From Sodalis praecaptivus (lineage in GTDB: Bacteria; Pseudomonadota; Gammaproteobacteria; Enterobacterales; Enterobacteriaceae): a stretch of 64,000 nucleotides of DNA. Below are positions 37,985 to 48,019 of the stretch, piece after piece; position 1 is the first letter of the stretch, and each line of letters opens with the position of its first letter. The stretch lies in contig NZ_CP006569.1 of NCBI RefSeq assembly GCF_000517425.1, forward strand, positions 4,082,760 through 4,146,759, written 5' to 3'. Below the pieces are notes generated by a model, which saw nothing but the letters and a program-made list of their open reading frames with translations, was not told the origin of the DNA and searched no databases. The position numbers and the translations under genes are program-made.

Positions 37985-38000
37985 AGCCATCTGTATGTCT
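37985..38000. promoter_or_regulatory. Tandem met boxes upstream of mtnBCD
   Basis: AGCCATCT (37985-37992, 6 of 8) and GTATGTCT (37993-38000, 5 of 8) are adjacent 8-mers resembling AGACGTCT. Weaker than the mtnK/mtnA site, but correctly placed for MetJ control of mtnBCD. Confidence 0.6.
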
Positions 38001-38589
38001 TGATAGCCAAATACTACCATCGACGCCCGGCGGCAGCAACCGACAGACTGAGGCATCCGCCATCCGCAGAGAGGCGGGGTCGAGAATGTGGCGTTAATGT
38101 CCTTTAAGGGTGAAACGCCGGCGATAGGCGCTGCAAGTCGGAGAGGGTTGCGGCAAAAACAGCGTTCGGCAGCCCGCGCTGCGTTACGCCAGCCATTATC
38201 GCCAGCACGCTAGAACGCCAGCGCCAGCGCCAGCGCCAGCGCCAGTAGGGACCTTGAATTAGGACGACGCCTCATGGCTATACCGACAGGGACGCATTCG
38301 GCCTGCTATGCATAGACTGCATAGGAGGTGTTTCATGCGCTGCGGGCAAGCCGCTAGGAACAGGTAAGCGCTCCTGGAACGGACTGCAAATCAGGTGTGT
38401 GACGCACCGCGGGCAGGCTGCAGCGGCGAGATTTTGGCCAACCACCGTGAAAGCCCCGCTATACGCCTGGGAAGACGCACAGCGTAGTGGCACGGGATCG
38501 ACTCCCCATCCCCTCGCCGCAATCAAAGCCTGCTGCCGCGGCCCGAAGCTTGCGGTATTCTGAGACGAACGCCGGAGATCCCTCGAGGT
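38001..38589. other. Non-coding gap between mtnB promoter and parE
   Basis: About 590 bp without a supported gene. It contains a short hexamer repeat (listed separately). Frames of up to 82 codons here have no ribosome-binding site or recognisable product. Confidence 0.4.
38217..38245. repeat. CGCCAG hexamer microsatellite, about 5 units
   Basis: CGCCAG is repeated head to tail nearly five times, following imperfect copies (ACGCCAG, TCGCCAG) upstream at 38186-38205. It is a short simple repeat in non-coding DNA. Confidence 0.75.
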
Positions 38590-40485
38590 TTACACCTCGA
38601 TTTCCGCTTCGTCGCCCTTTTCCTGCAACCAGTTGCGGCGGTCTTCAGCGCGCTTTTTCGCCAGCAGCATATCCATCATCGCCAGCGTCTGCTGCACATC
38701 GTCCGCCCCTACCGTTAACTGCACCAGCCGGCGGGTATTGGGGTCGAGCGTGGTTTCGCGCAACTGCAACGGGTTCATTTCCCCCAGCCCTTTAAATCGC
38801 TGTACGTTGGGTTTGCCCTTTTTGCGTTTCAACTGCTCCAGCACGCCGGTCTTCTCTTCCTCATCCAGGGCGTAATAAACCTCTTTACCCAAATCGATGC
38901 GGTAGAGCGGCGGCATCGCCACGTAAACATGCCCCTCCTCCACCAGCTTGCGGAAATGCTGCATAAACAAGGCGCACAGCAGCGTGGCGATATGCAGGCC
39001 ATCGGAGTCGGCATCCGCCAGGATACAAATTTTACCGTAGCGCAGCTGGCTAAGATCGTTGCTATCGGGATCGATACCCAACGCCACCGAAATATCATGG
39101 ACTTCCTGCGATGCCAGCACCTCGTCGGAGGAGACCTCCCAAGTATTAAGGATCTTTCCCTTAAGCGGCATGATCGCTTGATATTCCCGATCGCGCGCCT
39201 GTTTGGCGGACCCGCCCGCCGAATCCCCTTCCACCAGGAACAATTCCGTACGCGCCAGATCCTGGGCGGTGCAATCGGCCAGCTTGCCCGGCAGCGCCGG
39301 CCCGCTGGTCAATTTTTTACGCACCACCTTCTTCGCGGCGCGCAAGCGACGCTGGGCGCTGGCGATAGCCAGTTCCGCCAGTTGCTCCGCCACCTGGATA
39401 TTCTGATTCAGCCACAGGATAAAGGCATCTTTCACCACGCCGGAAACGAAGGCGGCGCTTTGCCGCGACGACAGCCGCTCTTTGGTTTGGCCGGCAAACT
39501 GCGGATCCTGCATTTTCACCGACAGGACATAGGCGCAGCGCTCCCAAATATCATCAGCCGACAGCTTGACGCCGCGCGGCAAAATATTGCGGTATTCGCA
39601 AAACTCGCGCATCGCGTCCAGCAGGCCCTGACGCAGCCCGTTAACGTGGGTCCCGCCCTGCGGGGTGGGGATCAGATTCACATAGCTCTCGGTCAGGAGT
39701 TCCCCCCCCTCCGGCAGCCACAAGAGCGCCCAATCCACCGTTTCGGTATCGCCGCTTACCGCGCCCACAAAGGGCGCTTCGGGCAGCGTGATAAGCCCAT
39801 TTATCGCTTCGTTGAGGTAATCTGTCAGGCCCGCCTGGTAGCACCAGCGCTGCTCGGTGTTATTGACCTGATCCTGGAAGACGATTTCCACGCCGGGACA
39901 CAGCACCGCCTTCGCCTTCAGCAAATGGGTCAGACGGGATATCGAGAAGCGGGGACTATCGAAGAAGCGCTCGTCCGGCCAGAAATGGACGCTGGTGCCG
40001 GTATTGCGCTTGGGACAGGTGCCGACCACGCTCAGATCTTCGACTTTATCGCCATTCTCGAACGCGATGCGGTAGACATTGCCGTTACGGCGCACCGTCA
40101 CCTCGACCCGCGTGGACAGGGCGTTGACCACCGAAATCCCCACCCCGTGCAGACCGCCGGAAAACTGATAGTTTTTATTGGAGAACTTGCCGCCGGCGTG
40201 CAGACGGCAGAGGATTAACTCCACCGCCGGCACGCCCTCTTCGGGATGGATATCCACCGGCATACCGCGGCCGTCGTCGGTGACCTCCAGCGACTGATCG
40301 GCATGCAAAATCACATCAATGCGCCGGGCGTGGCCGGCAAGCGCCTCGTCGACGCTGTTATCGATGACTTCCTGTCCAAGATGATTGGGCCGCGAGGTGT
40401 CGGTGTACATCCCCGGACGGCGGCGGACCGGTTCCAGTCCGCTCAGTACTTCTATCGCGTCAGCGTTATAGCTTGATTGAGTCAT
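38590..40485 (-). CDS. parE: DNA topoisomerase IV subunit B ParE
   Basis: The protein has 631 residues (E. coli 630), near-identical in its motifs. GHKL ATPase motifs include EALAGHARRIDV, TDDGRGMPVDIH and GGLHGVGISVVNAL. TOPRIM motifs are LFLVEGDSAGGSAKQARDRE and LADADSDGLH. It supplies ATP-driven strand passage to ParC. ATG 40485 (MTQSSYNADAIEVL) matches the family start. The frame stays open to 40632, but that stretch is a non-homologous leader. No strong ribosome-binding site is visible. Confidence 0.97.
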   Translation of the reverse strand: MTQSSYNADAIEVLSGLEPVRRRPGMYTDTSRPNHLGQEVIDNSVDEALAGHARRIDVILHADQSLEVTDDGRGMPVDIHPEEGVPAVELILCRLHAGGKFSNKNYQFSGGLHGVGISVVNALSTRVEVTVRRNGNVYRIAFENGDKVEDLSVVGTCPKRNTGTSVHFWPDERFFDSPRFSISRLTHLLKAKAVLCPGVEIVFQDQVNNTEQRWCYQAGLTDYLNEAINGLITLPEAPFVGAVSGDTETVDWALLWLPEGGELLTESYVNLIPTPQGGTHVNGLRQGLLDAMREFCEYRNILPRGVKLSADDIWERCAYVLSVKMQDPQFAGQTKERLSSRQSAAFVSGVVKDAFILWLNQNIQVAEQLAELAIASAQRRLRAAKKVVRKKLTSGPALPGKLADCTAQDLARTELFLVEGDSAGGSAKQARDREYQAIMPLKGKILNTWEVSSDEVLASQEVHDISVALGIDPDSNDLSQLRYGKICILADADSDGLHIATLLCALFMQHFRKLVEEGHVYVAMPPLYRIDLGKEVYYALDEEEKTGVLEQLKRKKGKPNVQRFKGLGEMNPLQLRETTLDPNTRRLVQLTVGADDVQQTLAMMDMLLAKKRAEDRRNWLQEKGDEAEIEV

Positions 40486-40579
40486 GGCTTGAATCATATT
40501 TCGTGACAAATTGTTGGAGAGCCTACCGCAAAGGCCGGCCTTCGGGAAGCAGATATTCTGTGCGGCGTCGATTGCGGTC

Positions 40580-41161
40580 TCACCCGATGGTAAGCCCCAA
40601 AAAATGCACGATGGAGGAGAAATAATGGTCAAAACCGACGAAAGCGTGGTTGCCGCCCGACTCGACGGTTTGGCGACAATGGGTGTAGTAGGCCACCGCC
40701 TGGCGATAATCGAGGATCTCGTCGCCGCTTTGCGCCAGCAACCAGATAAGATCCGGCGACTCTAACACTTCGACCTGCATCACCTTTAAATCATAGATAT
40801 GCCGCGGCGCCAAAACATATTTCTCGCCGGTATAGGGGTTCAGGTTTTCCCCCAAATAGCCCGTGAGCAAATCAAACGGCCGCACCGCCGGATTGACCAC
40901 CACCGCCGGCAGCAGAAACGATTGCGACAGCCAGGTGGCAAAATAACCGCCGAGGGACGAGCCCACCAGCCCCAGCGTTTCTCCGGCCCGCTCCATCACC
41001 AGCGTTTCCATCATTTCCGCCGCATCGGCGGGGTACACCGGCAACTGCGGCACCAGCAGCTCGATATCGGGATGGTGGCGCGCCAGCCAGGCGCCGAGGG
41101 CGGTGGCCTTGGCGGAAGAGGGAGAACTGTTGAAACCGTGGAGATACAAAAGCGTCGCCAT
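40580..41161 (-). CDS. yqiA: Esterase YqiA (UPF0227 alpha/beta hydrolase)
   Basis: The 193-residue protein, the same length as E. coli YqiA, has [16 protein letters not shown] near the N-terminus and the nucleophile elbow [14 protein letters not shown]. The His is in [17 protein letters not shown]. It is a small cytoplasmic acyl-esterase. It overlaps the cpdA stop by one base (TAATG) and lies in the nudF-yqiB-cpdA-yqiA-parE transcript order of E. coli. Confidence 0.94.
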   Translation of the reverse strand: MATLLYLHGFNSSPSSAKATALGAWLARHHPDIELLVPQLPVYPADAAEMMETLVMERAGETLGLVGSSLGGYFATWLSQSFLLPAVVVNPAVRPFDLLTGYLGENLNPYTGEKYVLAPRHIYDLKVMQVEVLESPDLIWLLAQSGDEILDYRQAVAYYTHCRQTVESGGNHAFVGFDHYFSSIVHFLGLTIG

Positions 41162-41988
41162 CAGTAGCCTTCATAATCGGTGTCGGGCAGATGTTCAGTC
41201 CCGTCCAGCCGACGGACTTCGGTCTGCACCGCGCCGCCCGGCAGCAGGTCGAGATAGCGCCAGCCGGGCCCCAGGGTGTCGATGGTGAAGTTGGTGCAGT
41301 GCGGTTTGAACTGCACGCAGGTGGAAGGCGTTGCCAGCACGCGCCGGCCCAGCCAATCAACGTCCAGTTCCTGATGAATGTGGCCGCACAGCAGGGTCTT
41401 CACCCGCTGATGGGGCTGTAGCACCTCCGCCAGCATGTGGGCGTTGCGCAGGCTGTGCTGATCAAGCCAGATACAGCCGGAAGGGAAAGGATGATGGTGC
41501 AGCAACAGCAGCGTATGGCGTTCAGGCTGGCCGGCCAGCGCCTGCGCCAGCCACTCCAGTTGATAGTCGCTCAATTCACCGTGGGGCACGCCGTAGACCT
41601 GGCTGTCCAGCAGCAGCAATTGCCACTCGTCGCCGATTAACACCTGTTTGGCGCAGGAAATTCCGCACTCCGCCAGCACATCAACCATCGCCGGCTGAAA
41701 GTCATGGTTGCCCGGCAGCCAGACGCAGGGCGCGGGCAGGCGCGCGATCCGGGTGGCAAAATGCCGATAGGCCTGGGGCGAGTGATCCTGCGCCAGGTCG
41801 CCCGTGGCGACCACTAAATCAAAATGCCGCTGTTCAGCCTGTACCGCCTTCAGCACCGCGCTGTAGCTGCGCAAGGTATTCACCCCGAGCAACGTCTCGT
41901 CCTCACCCGCAAACAGGTGAGTATCGGTGATTTGTAAAATCCTGATATTGGCCCCACGCGCCACAGGAAGTTTCAACAGGCTTTCCAA
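41161..41988 (-). CDS. cpdA: 3',5'-cyclic-AMP phosphodiesterase CpdA
   Basis: This 275-residue metallophosphoesterase (E. coli 275) has [39 protein letters not shown] and CGHIHQELD, all metal and active-site motifs. It hydrolyses cAMP and so tempers CRP control. The start is a TTG (41986-41988) giving MESLLKLP, the same start as E. coli cpdA (also TTG). Confidence 0.96.
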   Translation of the reverse strand: MESLLKLPVARGANIRILQITDTHLFAGEDETLLGVNTLRSYSAVLKAVQAEQRHFDLVVATGDLAQDHSPQAYRHFATRIARLPAPCVWLPGNHDFQPAMVDVLAECGISCAKQVLIGDEWQLLLLDSQVYGVPHGELSDYQLEWLAQALAGQPERHTLLLLHHHPFPSGCIWLDQHSLRNAHMLAEVLQPHQRVKTLLCGHIHQELDVDWLGRRVLATPSTCVQFKPHCTNFTIDTLGPGWRYLDLLPGGAVQTEVRRLDGTEHLPDTDYEGY

Positions 41989-42015
41989 AGATTGTCCTTG
42001 GTTATCGAAATCTGC

Positions 42016-42441
42016 CTAACAAACAGGAACCGCCATGGCACCATACGCCAAACAATAGCGTAACCAGTCCGCGAGGAACTGGTTGATTTGATGTTTCTCA
42101 TCACGTTGATGTAACTTTTTATTCGGATAATCATAACGCGCTTTGAAGCGAGAGATCTGCTGACTGGAACACACTTCCGCAACCGTGGCGTCATGGTAGA
42201 GCCTGACGGTCATCGAGGGTAGGCTCCAGTAGCTGGCGACGGGCGCGGTCTGGGTGATTTCCACAAGCGTTGTGTAGCGGGTGGACTCCTGAATGGTCAG
42301 CCGGTAGCTGGCGCCGTGCACCTGATAGGCGACGGTTTCACCCACCTGATTCATCGGCGGCAGCAACCGGCGCAGCTGGGCGAAATTGGTTTCGCACAAC
42401 CGCATCATTTCAGGGAAATCGGGCGTGTAGCGCTTTATCAT
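42016..42441 (-). CDS. yqiB: DUF1249 protein YqiB
   Basis: The protein has about 141 residues (E. coli 140). [28 protein letters not shown] is the conserved start, and [21 protein letters not shown] the conserved end. Function is unknown. The ATG at 42441 overlaps the nudF stop (TAATG). Confidence 0.93.
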   Translation of the reverse strand: MIKRYTPDFPEMMRLCETNFAQLRRLLPPMNQVGETVAYQVHGASYRLTIQESTRYTTLVEITQTAPVASYWSLPSMTVRLYHDATVAEVCSSQQISRFKARYDYPNKKLHQRDEKHQINQFLADWLRYCLAYGAMAVPVC

Positions 42442-43073
42442 TAATCGGCCCACTCTTTTCTCAAGGATTCATGGTGTAATGCCAGCCATTGCAGGGCAAT
42501 GACAGAGGCGGCGTTATCGATCACTCCCTCCTCCACCCAGCGGTACGCCTGTTCGCGGCTCACGGCATGGAGACGGATATCTTCATTTTCCTCCACCAGT
42601 CCATGGATACCCTCGGCTTTCAGCGCGTCCACTTCCCCCACCATTACCGTCAGGCGTTCGCTGGTGCCGCCAGGACTGGCCAGATAGCTTAGCATCCGTT
42701 TGCAGCGGCCCACCGCAAGTCCCGTCTCCTCAACCGCTTCGCGCCGGGCAACCTGCTCCAGCGTTTCTCCCGGCTCAATCATACCGGCCACCAGCTCCAG
42801 CAGCCAGGGGGTCGGGCTGCTGTCATAGGCGGCGATGCGGATTTGCTCCAATAATATCACCTGGTCACGCCGCGCATCATAGGGTAATAGGACGACCGCA
42901 TGCCCGCGCTCGAAGATTTCCCGAGTCACCGTTTGGCTCATGCCGCCATTAAACAGCCGGTGGCGGAAGTGGTAAAGCTCCATCTTGAAAAAGCCGTTAT
43001 ATAACGTCTCACGGGAAAGCATTTCAACATCATCACGGCCAAATGTCACCGGCGTGACAAAAGAAGAGGTCAT
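42441..43073 (-). CDS. nudF: ADP-ribose pyrophosphatase NudF
   Basis: The protein has about 210 residues (E. coli 209). The Nudix box [23 protein letters not shown] is intact (G-x5-E-x7-R-E-x2-E-E-x-G). It hydrolyses ADP-ribose and ADP-sugars to AMP and sugar phosphate. Two adjacent ATGs (43076 and 43073) follow GGAGCG; the second has better spacing. It is divergent from tolC and heads the nudF-yqiB-cpdA-yqiA-parE series. Confidence 0.95.
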   Translation of the reverse strand: MTSSFVTPVTFGRDDVEMLSRETLYNGFFKMELYHFRHRLFNGGMSQTVTREIFERGHAVVLLPYDARRDQVILLEQIRIAAYDSSPTPWLLELVAGMIEPGETLEQVARREAVEETGLAVGRCKRMLSYLASPGGTSERLTVMVGEVDALKAEGIHGLVEENEDIRLHAVSREQAYRWVEEGVIDNAASVIALQWLALHHESLRKEWAD

Positions 43074-43277
43074 CATAGCGCTCCTATTGGCAAATAACGC
43101 CGCCGGCCGGCCAGCTAAAACAGTCTGCCGGAAACTGACGGTTTATGATAGATTTTGTAAATAGCGCCGGCATGGCACGTTAAGCCACCTATTCCGTCCG
43201 GCAGTGTCTGCTAGAATTAGCCACAATTTTTTTAATAGCGCTACCCTAGCAATTTTGCTGTTTCAAAAGGAATGCAA

Positions 43278-44804
43278 ATGAAGAAACTGCTCCCCCTCCT
43301 TATTGGACTGAGTCTTGGTGGCTTCAGTGCAATGAGTCAGGCAGAAAATCTGCTACAGGTGTATCAGCAGGCGAGACTGTCCAATCCGGATCTTCGCCGT
43401 TCCGCCGCCGATCGCGATGCAGCCTTTGAGAAAATCAATGAAGAGCGCGCCCCGCTGCTGCCTCAATTGGGATTGGGAGCAGATTATACGTACACCCAAG
43501 GTTTTCGCGGCAACCGTGATATCAACTCTAACGCGTCCAGCGCCGCGCTACAGTTGACGCAGACCCTTTTTGACATGTCCAAATGGCGTGCCCTGACCCT
43601 CCAGGAAAAAACGGCGGGTATTCAGGATGTCTCGTATCAAACCGACGAGCAATCGTTAATTCTTAATACCGCTACCGCTTATTTTAACGTATTGAGCGCC
43701 ATTGATACACTGTCTTATACCGAAGCGCAGAAGCAGGCGCTTTATCGCCAGTTGGATCAAACCACCCAGCGCTTTAACGTCGGCCTGGTGGCCATTACGG
43801 ATGTGCAGAATGCGCGCTCGGAATATGACACGGTTTTGGCCTCGGAAGTGAGCGCCCGTAACGATCTGGACAATGCGCTAGAAGCGCTGCGCCAGATAAC
43901 CGGCATTGATTATCCACAGTTGGCGACGCTGAATATTGCAAGCTTTAAGACCCAGCGTACCGATGCGATTACCAATCTGTTAAAAGAAGCGGAAAACCGG
44001 AACCTTAGCCTGTTATCGGCACGTCTGTCGCAGGATCTGGCCCGTGAACAAATTCGCTACTACCAAACCGGTCATATGCCGACGCTGGATCTCAACGCCT
44101 CGTCGACCGTCAGCAATACCGACTACAATGGCTCGCGCAATAATTCCGTCACCAATCCCGATAAGCATATCGGCGGAAACGCTATCGGCCTAAGTCTGAA
44201 CGTGCCTCTGTATAGCGGCGGTTCCGTCACTTCCCAGGTAAAGCAGGCGCAGTACAATTTCGTCAGCGCCAGCGAGCAACTTGAAAGCGCGCATCGCACC
44301 ATGGTCAGAACCCTGCGCTCGTCGTTCAACAATATTTCCGCCTCCATTAGCAGCATCAATGCTTATGAACAGGCGGTAGTGTCGGCGCAAAGCTCCCTGG
44401 ACGCCTCGGAAGCCGGCTACCAGGTGGGTACCCGCACTATCGTTGATGTGCTGGACGCCACTACCACACTTTATGATCGCAAGCGGAATCTTTCCCAGGC
44501 GCGCTACGATTATCTGATTAATCAATTAAACCTGAAATCCGCTCTCGGCACGCTGAACGAAGCGGATCTGGTGACGTTGAATAATACGCTCGGCAAAATA
44601 GTCCCGACCGATCCGCAGACGGTGGCGCCGGAAAACGCCACGCAGGAAGCCCGTGCCGATGGCGCCGATACGTCGCGCAACGCCAATACCGCGCGCGGCA
44701 GCGCGGCGCAAAGGGCTGTCCAGCCGCGCGCGGCCAGCGTGACGACAGCAGCGCCTGCCGCCGGTACCGGCAGCGCTACCGGACGTAATCCATTCCAGCA
44801 TTAA
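43278..44804 (+). CDS. tolC: Outer-membrane efflux channel TolC
   Basis: The protein has about 508 residues (E. coli precursor 493-495). The signal peptide is MKKLLPLLIGLSLGGFSAMSQA, then ENLLQVYQQARLSNPDLRRSAADRDAAFEKI. Two structural repeats are visible (YTYTQGF..., and LNVPLYSGGSVTSQVKQAQYNF). The C-terminal tail past residue ~445 is an Ala/Arg/Thr-rich disordered extension ending GRNPFQH. ATG 43278 is 7 nt from AAAAGGA; the upstream in-frame ATG 43272 abuts that site. TolC is the exit duct for AcrAB-type pumps and type I secretion. Its 3' end is the founder of a tandem repeat. Confidence 0.97.
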   Translation: MKKLLPLLIGLSLGGFSAMSQAENLLQVYQQARLSNPDLRRSAADRDAAFEKINEERAPLLPQLGLGADYTYTQGFRGNRDINSNASSAALQLTQTLFDMSKWRALTLQEKTAGIQDVSYQTDEQSLILNTATAYFNVLSAIDTLSYTEAQKQALYRQLDQTTQRFNVGLVAITDVQNARSEYDTVLASEVSARNDLDNALEALRQITGIDYPQLATLNIASFKTQRTDAITNLLKEAENRNLSLLSARLSQDLAREQIRYYQTGHMPTLDLNASSTVSNTDYNGSRNNSVTNPDKHIGGNAIGLSLNVPLYSGGSVTSQVKQAQYNFVSASEQLESAHRTMVRTLRSSFNNISASISSINAYEQAVVSAQSSLDASEAGYQVGTRTIVDVLDATTTLYDRKRNLSQARYDYLINQLNLKSALGTLNEADLVTLNNTLGKIVPTDPQTVAPENATQEARADGADTSRNANTARGSAAQRAVQPRAASVTTAAPAAGTGSATGRNPFQH

Positions 44805-45040
44805 GTCCTTTCCCGGCGGCCGGGGCGAACCTTTGGTTCCCCCTGCCGGGCACGCTCGCGGGCGCAATCCTTTTTAGCATTACGTCTTTTCCCGGCGGCC
44901 GTGGTGAACCTTTAATCCCCCCTGCCGGGCACGCTCGCGGGCGCAATCCTTTTCGCATTACGTCTTTTCCCGGCGGCCGTAGCGAACCTTTGGTTCTCCC
45001 TGCCGGGCACGCTCGCGGGCGCAATCCTTGTTAGCATTAC
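44797..45040. repeat. 78-79-bp tandem repeat derived from the tolC 3' end, 3 extra copies
   Basis: The heptamer AGCATTA or its variant recurs at 44797 (in tolC), 44876, 44954 and 45033 with 78-79 bp spacing. Each downstream unit carries CCTGCCGGGCACGCTCGCGG..., then CGCAATCC, a T-rich 5-mer, and the AGCATTA block. Copy 1 aligns to the last ~20 codons of tolC (GRNPFQH-stop; copies read GRNPF-stop, GRNPFR and GRNPC-stop). CCCGGCGG and CTGCCGGG within each unit can pair, so every copy forms a stem. Not coding as a whole. Confidence 0.9.
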
Positions 45041-45255
45041 GTCCTTTCCCGGCGAACAGGCGGATCGTCTGTTTCCTCTGTTGGCCGCCGGCGCCGTCCC
45101 TTGCCCACCGCTGTCCGCGCGAGCGATCACAGGGAAGTGTATAACTACGTAAAGATCCCGGCCGTCGGCGGCCCATGCTTCATTTATCACCGTTTTTCCC
45201 CTATTCTACAGTGACTTCTCTGGGTCGCAGTGACTATTAATAAAGCAGGAACATA

Positions 45256-45906
45256 ATGAAACGCACTAAACAGATTAATCACGCCAGCTTTCGCAAGCAT
45301 TGGCGCGTTTACCGTATGGCGCCCATCGCGCTGGCCGTCGGTGCCGTTTTTGTACTGGCCGGCTGTGAAAAAAGCGACGAAAACGTTTCGATGTACATGA
45401 ACAGCGACGACTGCGCGCGCGCCAATCCCTCACTGAGCGAACAGTGCAGCACCGCTTACAACAGCGCGCAGCAGGAAGCGGTGAAAACCGCCCCCAAATA
45501 CGTCTCCCGCGCCGACTGCGTGGCGGAGTTCGGCGAAGATCAATGCACCCAGGTCCCGGCGCAGGCCGGCATGGCGGCGGAATCCCAGCACAGCGGCGGC
45601 ATGTGGATGCCGTTGATGGCGGGCTATATGATGGGCCGCATGATGGGCGGCGGCGGCTATGCGCAGCAGCCGCTGTTCAGCTCGCGCGCCGCCAATAGTC
45701 CGGCGCGCGGCCAGTTTGTCGACGCCAGCGGCCGCAGCTACGGTGCGGCCACCAGCGGCCGGTCGATGACCGTGCCCAAGACCGCCCTGGCACCTAAGCC
45801 GGCAACCACTCAGACCATTACTCGCGGCGGCTTCGGCGAGACCGTCGCCAAACAGAGCGCCATGCGCACCAGCAGCGGCACCACGCACCGCACCATGGGC
45901 GGCTAA
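45256..45906 (+). CDS. ygiB: DUF1190 lipoprotein YgiB
   Basis: The protein has 216 residues (E. coli 223). The hydrophobic signal [17 protein letters not shown] ends in a lipobox (V-L-A-G-C near 36). The rest is periplasmic with conserved Cys pairs ([37 protein letters not shown]) and a Gly/Met-rich patch ([12 protein letters not shown]). It precedes ygiC by 6 bp and is assumed to work with it. E. coli ygiB is linked to biofilm and deoxycholate phenotypes, with little known biochemically. Confidence 0.93.
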   Translation: MKRTKQINHASFRKHWRVYRMAPIALAVGAVFVLAGCEKSDENVSMYMNSDDCARANPSLSEQCSTAYNSAQQEAVKTAPKYVSRADCVAEFGEDQCTQVPAQAGMAAESQHSGGMWMPLMAGYMMGRMMGGGGYAQQPLFSSRAANSPARGQFVDASGRSYGAATSGRSMTVPKTALAPKPATTQTITRGGFGETVAKQSAMRTSSGTTHRTMGG

Positions 45907-45912
45907 CGGGAC

Positions 45913-47073
45913 ATGAAACGAGTCACCCTCAGCGAAAGGCCGGACTGGCGCGAGAAAGCCACCGAGTACGGCTTTAATTTTCATACCCTCTACGGCGAGC
46001 CTTACTGGTGCGAGGACGCTTACTATCAGTTCACCCTGGCGCAAATCGAAACGCTGGAGGAGGCCACCGCCGAGATTCATCAGATGTGCTTGCAGGTGGT
46101 GGATAAAGTGGTGGCCAGCGACGAGCTCATGACCAAATTCCGGATCCCCCGGCATACCTGGTCGTTTGTACGCAACGCCTGGCAAACGCGTCAGCCGTCG
46201 CTCTATTCGCGCCTGGATCTGGTCTATGACGGCCAGCACCCGCCAAAACTGTTAGAAAACAATGCCGATACGCCCACCTCGCTGTACGAAGCGGCGTTCT
46301 TTCAATGGATTTGGCTGGAAGATCAAATAAACGCCGGGCAGTTGCCGGCCAACGCCGACCAGTATAACAGCCTTCAGGAGAAGCTTATCGCCCGCTTCGC
46401 CGAACTTCAGTCGCAGCACGGTTTCAGCCTGCTGCATCTGGCCTGCTGCCAGGATACCGAAGAAGATCGCGGCACGGTACAGTATCTCCAGGATTGCGCC
46501 ACGGAAGCCGGGTTGCCCAATACGTTTCTTTATATTGAAGAGCTGGGGCTGGGTGAGAAAGGGCAATTTACCGATATGCAGGATCAGGTCATCAGCAACC
46601 TGTTCAAGCTCTATCCGTGGGAGTTCATGTTGCGCGAAATGTTCTCTACCAAGCTGGAAGACGCCGGCGTGCGCTGGCTCGAACCCGCCTGGAAATGCAT
46701 TTTGTCTAACAAGGCGCTGCTGCCGATGCTTTGGCAGATGTTTCCCGACCATCCCAATCTGCTGCCGGCCTATTTTGCCGAAGACGATGTCCCGCCGATG
46801 GACAACTATGTCGTGAAACCGCTGTTCTCGCGGGAAGGCGCTAACGTGCGGGTCGTTGAGCAAGGGCGGGAGACCGCGCGGGTGGACGGCCCCTACGGCG
46901 AAGAGGGGTCGATTGTCCAGGCCTTTTGCCCGCTGCCCCGCTTCGGCGACAGCTATACGGTGATCGGCAGCTGGCTGGTTAACGATCAACCTTGCGGCAT
47001 CGGTCTGCGCGAAGACAGGCAGATCATTACTCAGGATCTCTCCCGCTTTTATCCGCACATTATCGTTGATTGA
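45913..47073 (+). CDS. ygiC: Glutathionylspermidine-synthase-like ATP-grasp protein YgiC
   Basis: The protein has 386 residues, the same length as E. coli YgiC. ATP-grasp elements include [21 protein letters not shown] (substrate loop) and [17 protein letters not shown] (Lys and phosphate contacts). The C-terminus is [37 protein letters not shown]. It lacks the amidase half of Gsp enzymes, so it is a ligase-only homologue; it probably makes a peptide or polyamine bond, substrate unknown. It forms a pair with ygiB. Confidence 0.93.
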   Translation: MKRVTLSERPDWREKATEYGFNFHTLYGEPYWCEDAYYQFTLAQIETLEEATAEIHQMCLQVVDKVVASDELMTKFRIPRHTWSFVRNAWQTRQPSLYSRLDLVYDGQHPPKLLENNADTPTSLYEAAFFQWIWLEDQINAGQLPANADQYNSLQEKLIARFAELQSQHGFSLLHLACCQDTEEDRGTVQYLQDCATEAGLPNTFLYIEELGLGEKGQFTDMQDQVISNLFKLYPWEFMLREMFSTKLEDAGVRWLEPAWKCILSNKALLPMLWQMFPDHPNLLPAYFAEDDVPPMDNYVVKPLFSREGANVRVVEQGRETARVDGPYGEEGSIVQAFCPLPRFGDSYTVIGSWLVNDQPCGIGLREDRQIITQDLSRFYPHIIVD

Positions 47074-47078
47074 TCCTG

Positions 47079-47105
47079 CGGCGGCGCAGTGATGTTGCGC
47101 CGCCG
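47079..47105. terminator. Bidirectional hairpin between ygiC and ygiD
   Basis: CGGCGGCGCA (47079-47088) and TGCGCCGCCG (47096-47105) are perfect 10-bp complements with a 7-nt loop between two convergent stop codons. The plus side is followed by TCTTA, so no true U-tract. Confidence 0.65.
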
Positions 47106-47107
47106 TC

Positions 47108-47890
47108 TTAGCCCACCTGCACCGACAGCATACTGATGGACCCCAGCGTGATACCGTCCACGGGCACCGTGACCGGCTCATCGCCGATCCGGCTACCCAG
47201 CACATACAGCAACGGCAAAAAGTGCTCCGGCGACGGGTTGGACAGCGCAGCATCCTGATGCTGCCGATACGCTATCAGCGGATGCGGTTCCTCTTGCGCA
47301 CTGAGGTTTTCGCGCACAAACTGATCGAACGACAGTGCCCATGGGTAAGGTTCAGCCTCGTCCTGCCAGCGTACCGTGCGCAGGTTATGTACTACATTGC
47401 CGCTGGCCACCAGCATCACGCCTTCATCGCGCAGCGCGGCCAGTTTTCTCCCGAGGGCGAAATGGTAAGCGGCATCGCGCGTCGCGTCGATGCTGAGTTG
47501 CACCACCGGAATATCCGCCTCGGGATACATTTTAATGAGTACGCCCCAGGTGCCGTGGTCCAACCCCCATTCGCCGGTATCAGCATGCACCGCCACCGGT
47601 GCCAGCAGAGACTGTACGTGTTGCGCCAGCGCAGGCGATCCCGGCGCCGGGTAACGCTTATCGAATAGCGCCTGCGGAAACCCGCCGAAATCGTGTAGGG
47701 TGCGCGGCTGCGCCATGGCGGTGACGGCGGTGCCCTGCGTATACCAATGGGCCGAAATGGCCACAATGGCTTTCGGCCGCGGCAGTGTCTGACCCAGCTG
47801 TTGCCAGGTATGGGTATAGCGGTTGTCTTCCAGCACGTTCATCGGACTGCCGTGACCGAGGAAAAGGGCGGGCATGCGTGGGCTACTCAT
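47108..47890 (-). CDS. ygiD: 4,5-DOPA-extradiol-dioxygenase-family protein YgiD
   Basis: The 260-residue LigB-fold protein has ALFLGHGSPMNVLEDN (His), AIVAISAHWYTQG (His) and DHGTWGVLIKMYPEADIP (His and Glu for the metal). It is equivalent to E. coli YgiD, which opens L-DOPA at low rate; the physiological substrate is unknown. It is convergent with ygiBC. Confidence 0.93.
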   Translation of the reverse strand: MSSPRMPALFLGHGSPMNVLEDNRYTHTWQQLGQTLPRPKAIVAISAHWYTQGTAVTAMAQPRTLHDFGGFPQALFDKRYPAPGSPALAQHVQSLLAPVAVHADTGEWGLDHGTWGVLIKMYPEADIPVVQLSIDATRDAAYHFALGRKLAALRDEGVMLVASGNVVHNLRTVRWQDEAEPYPWALSFDQFVRENLSAQEEPHPLIAYRQHQDAALSNPSPEHFLPLLYVLGSRIGDEPVTVPVDGITLGSISMLSVQVG

Positions 47891-48019
47891 CGGGTATCCT
47901 TATTCGTAGTGCGTCGCTTACGGCAACGGATGACATCACATTAGCGCTTTTCGCCGCGCAAAGAACCGAGATAACGATGATGAAGATAATCAGGAAAATT
48001 GAATAACCGAGGCCAACAA

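Noticed and set aside
38929-40218. 429-residue antisense frame across parE
   Set aside because: Shadow of parE; Gln/His/Arg-rich with no recognisable domain.
46252-47253. 333-residue antisense frame across ygiC
   Set aside because: Overlaps ygiC and ygiD, both well supported; no domain or ribosome-binding site.
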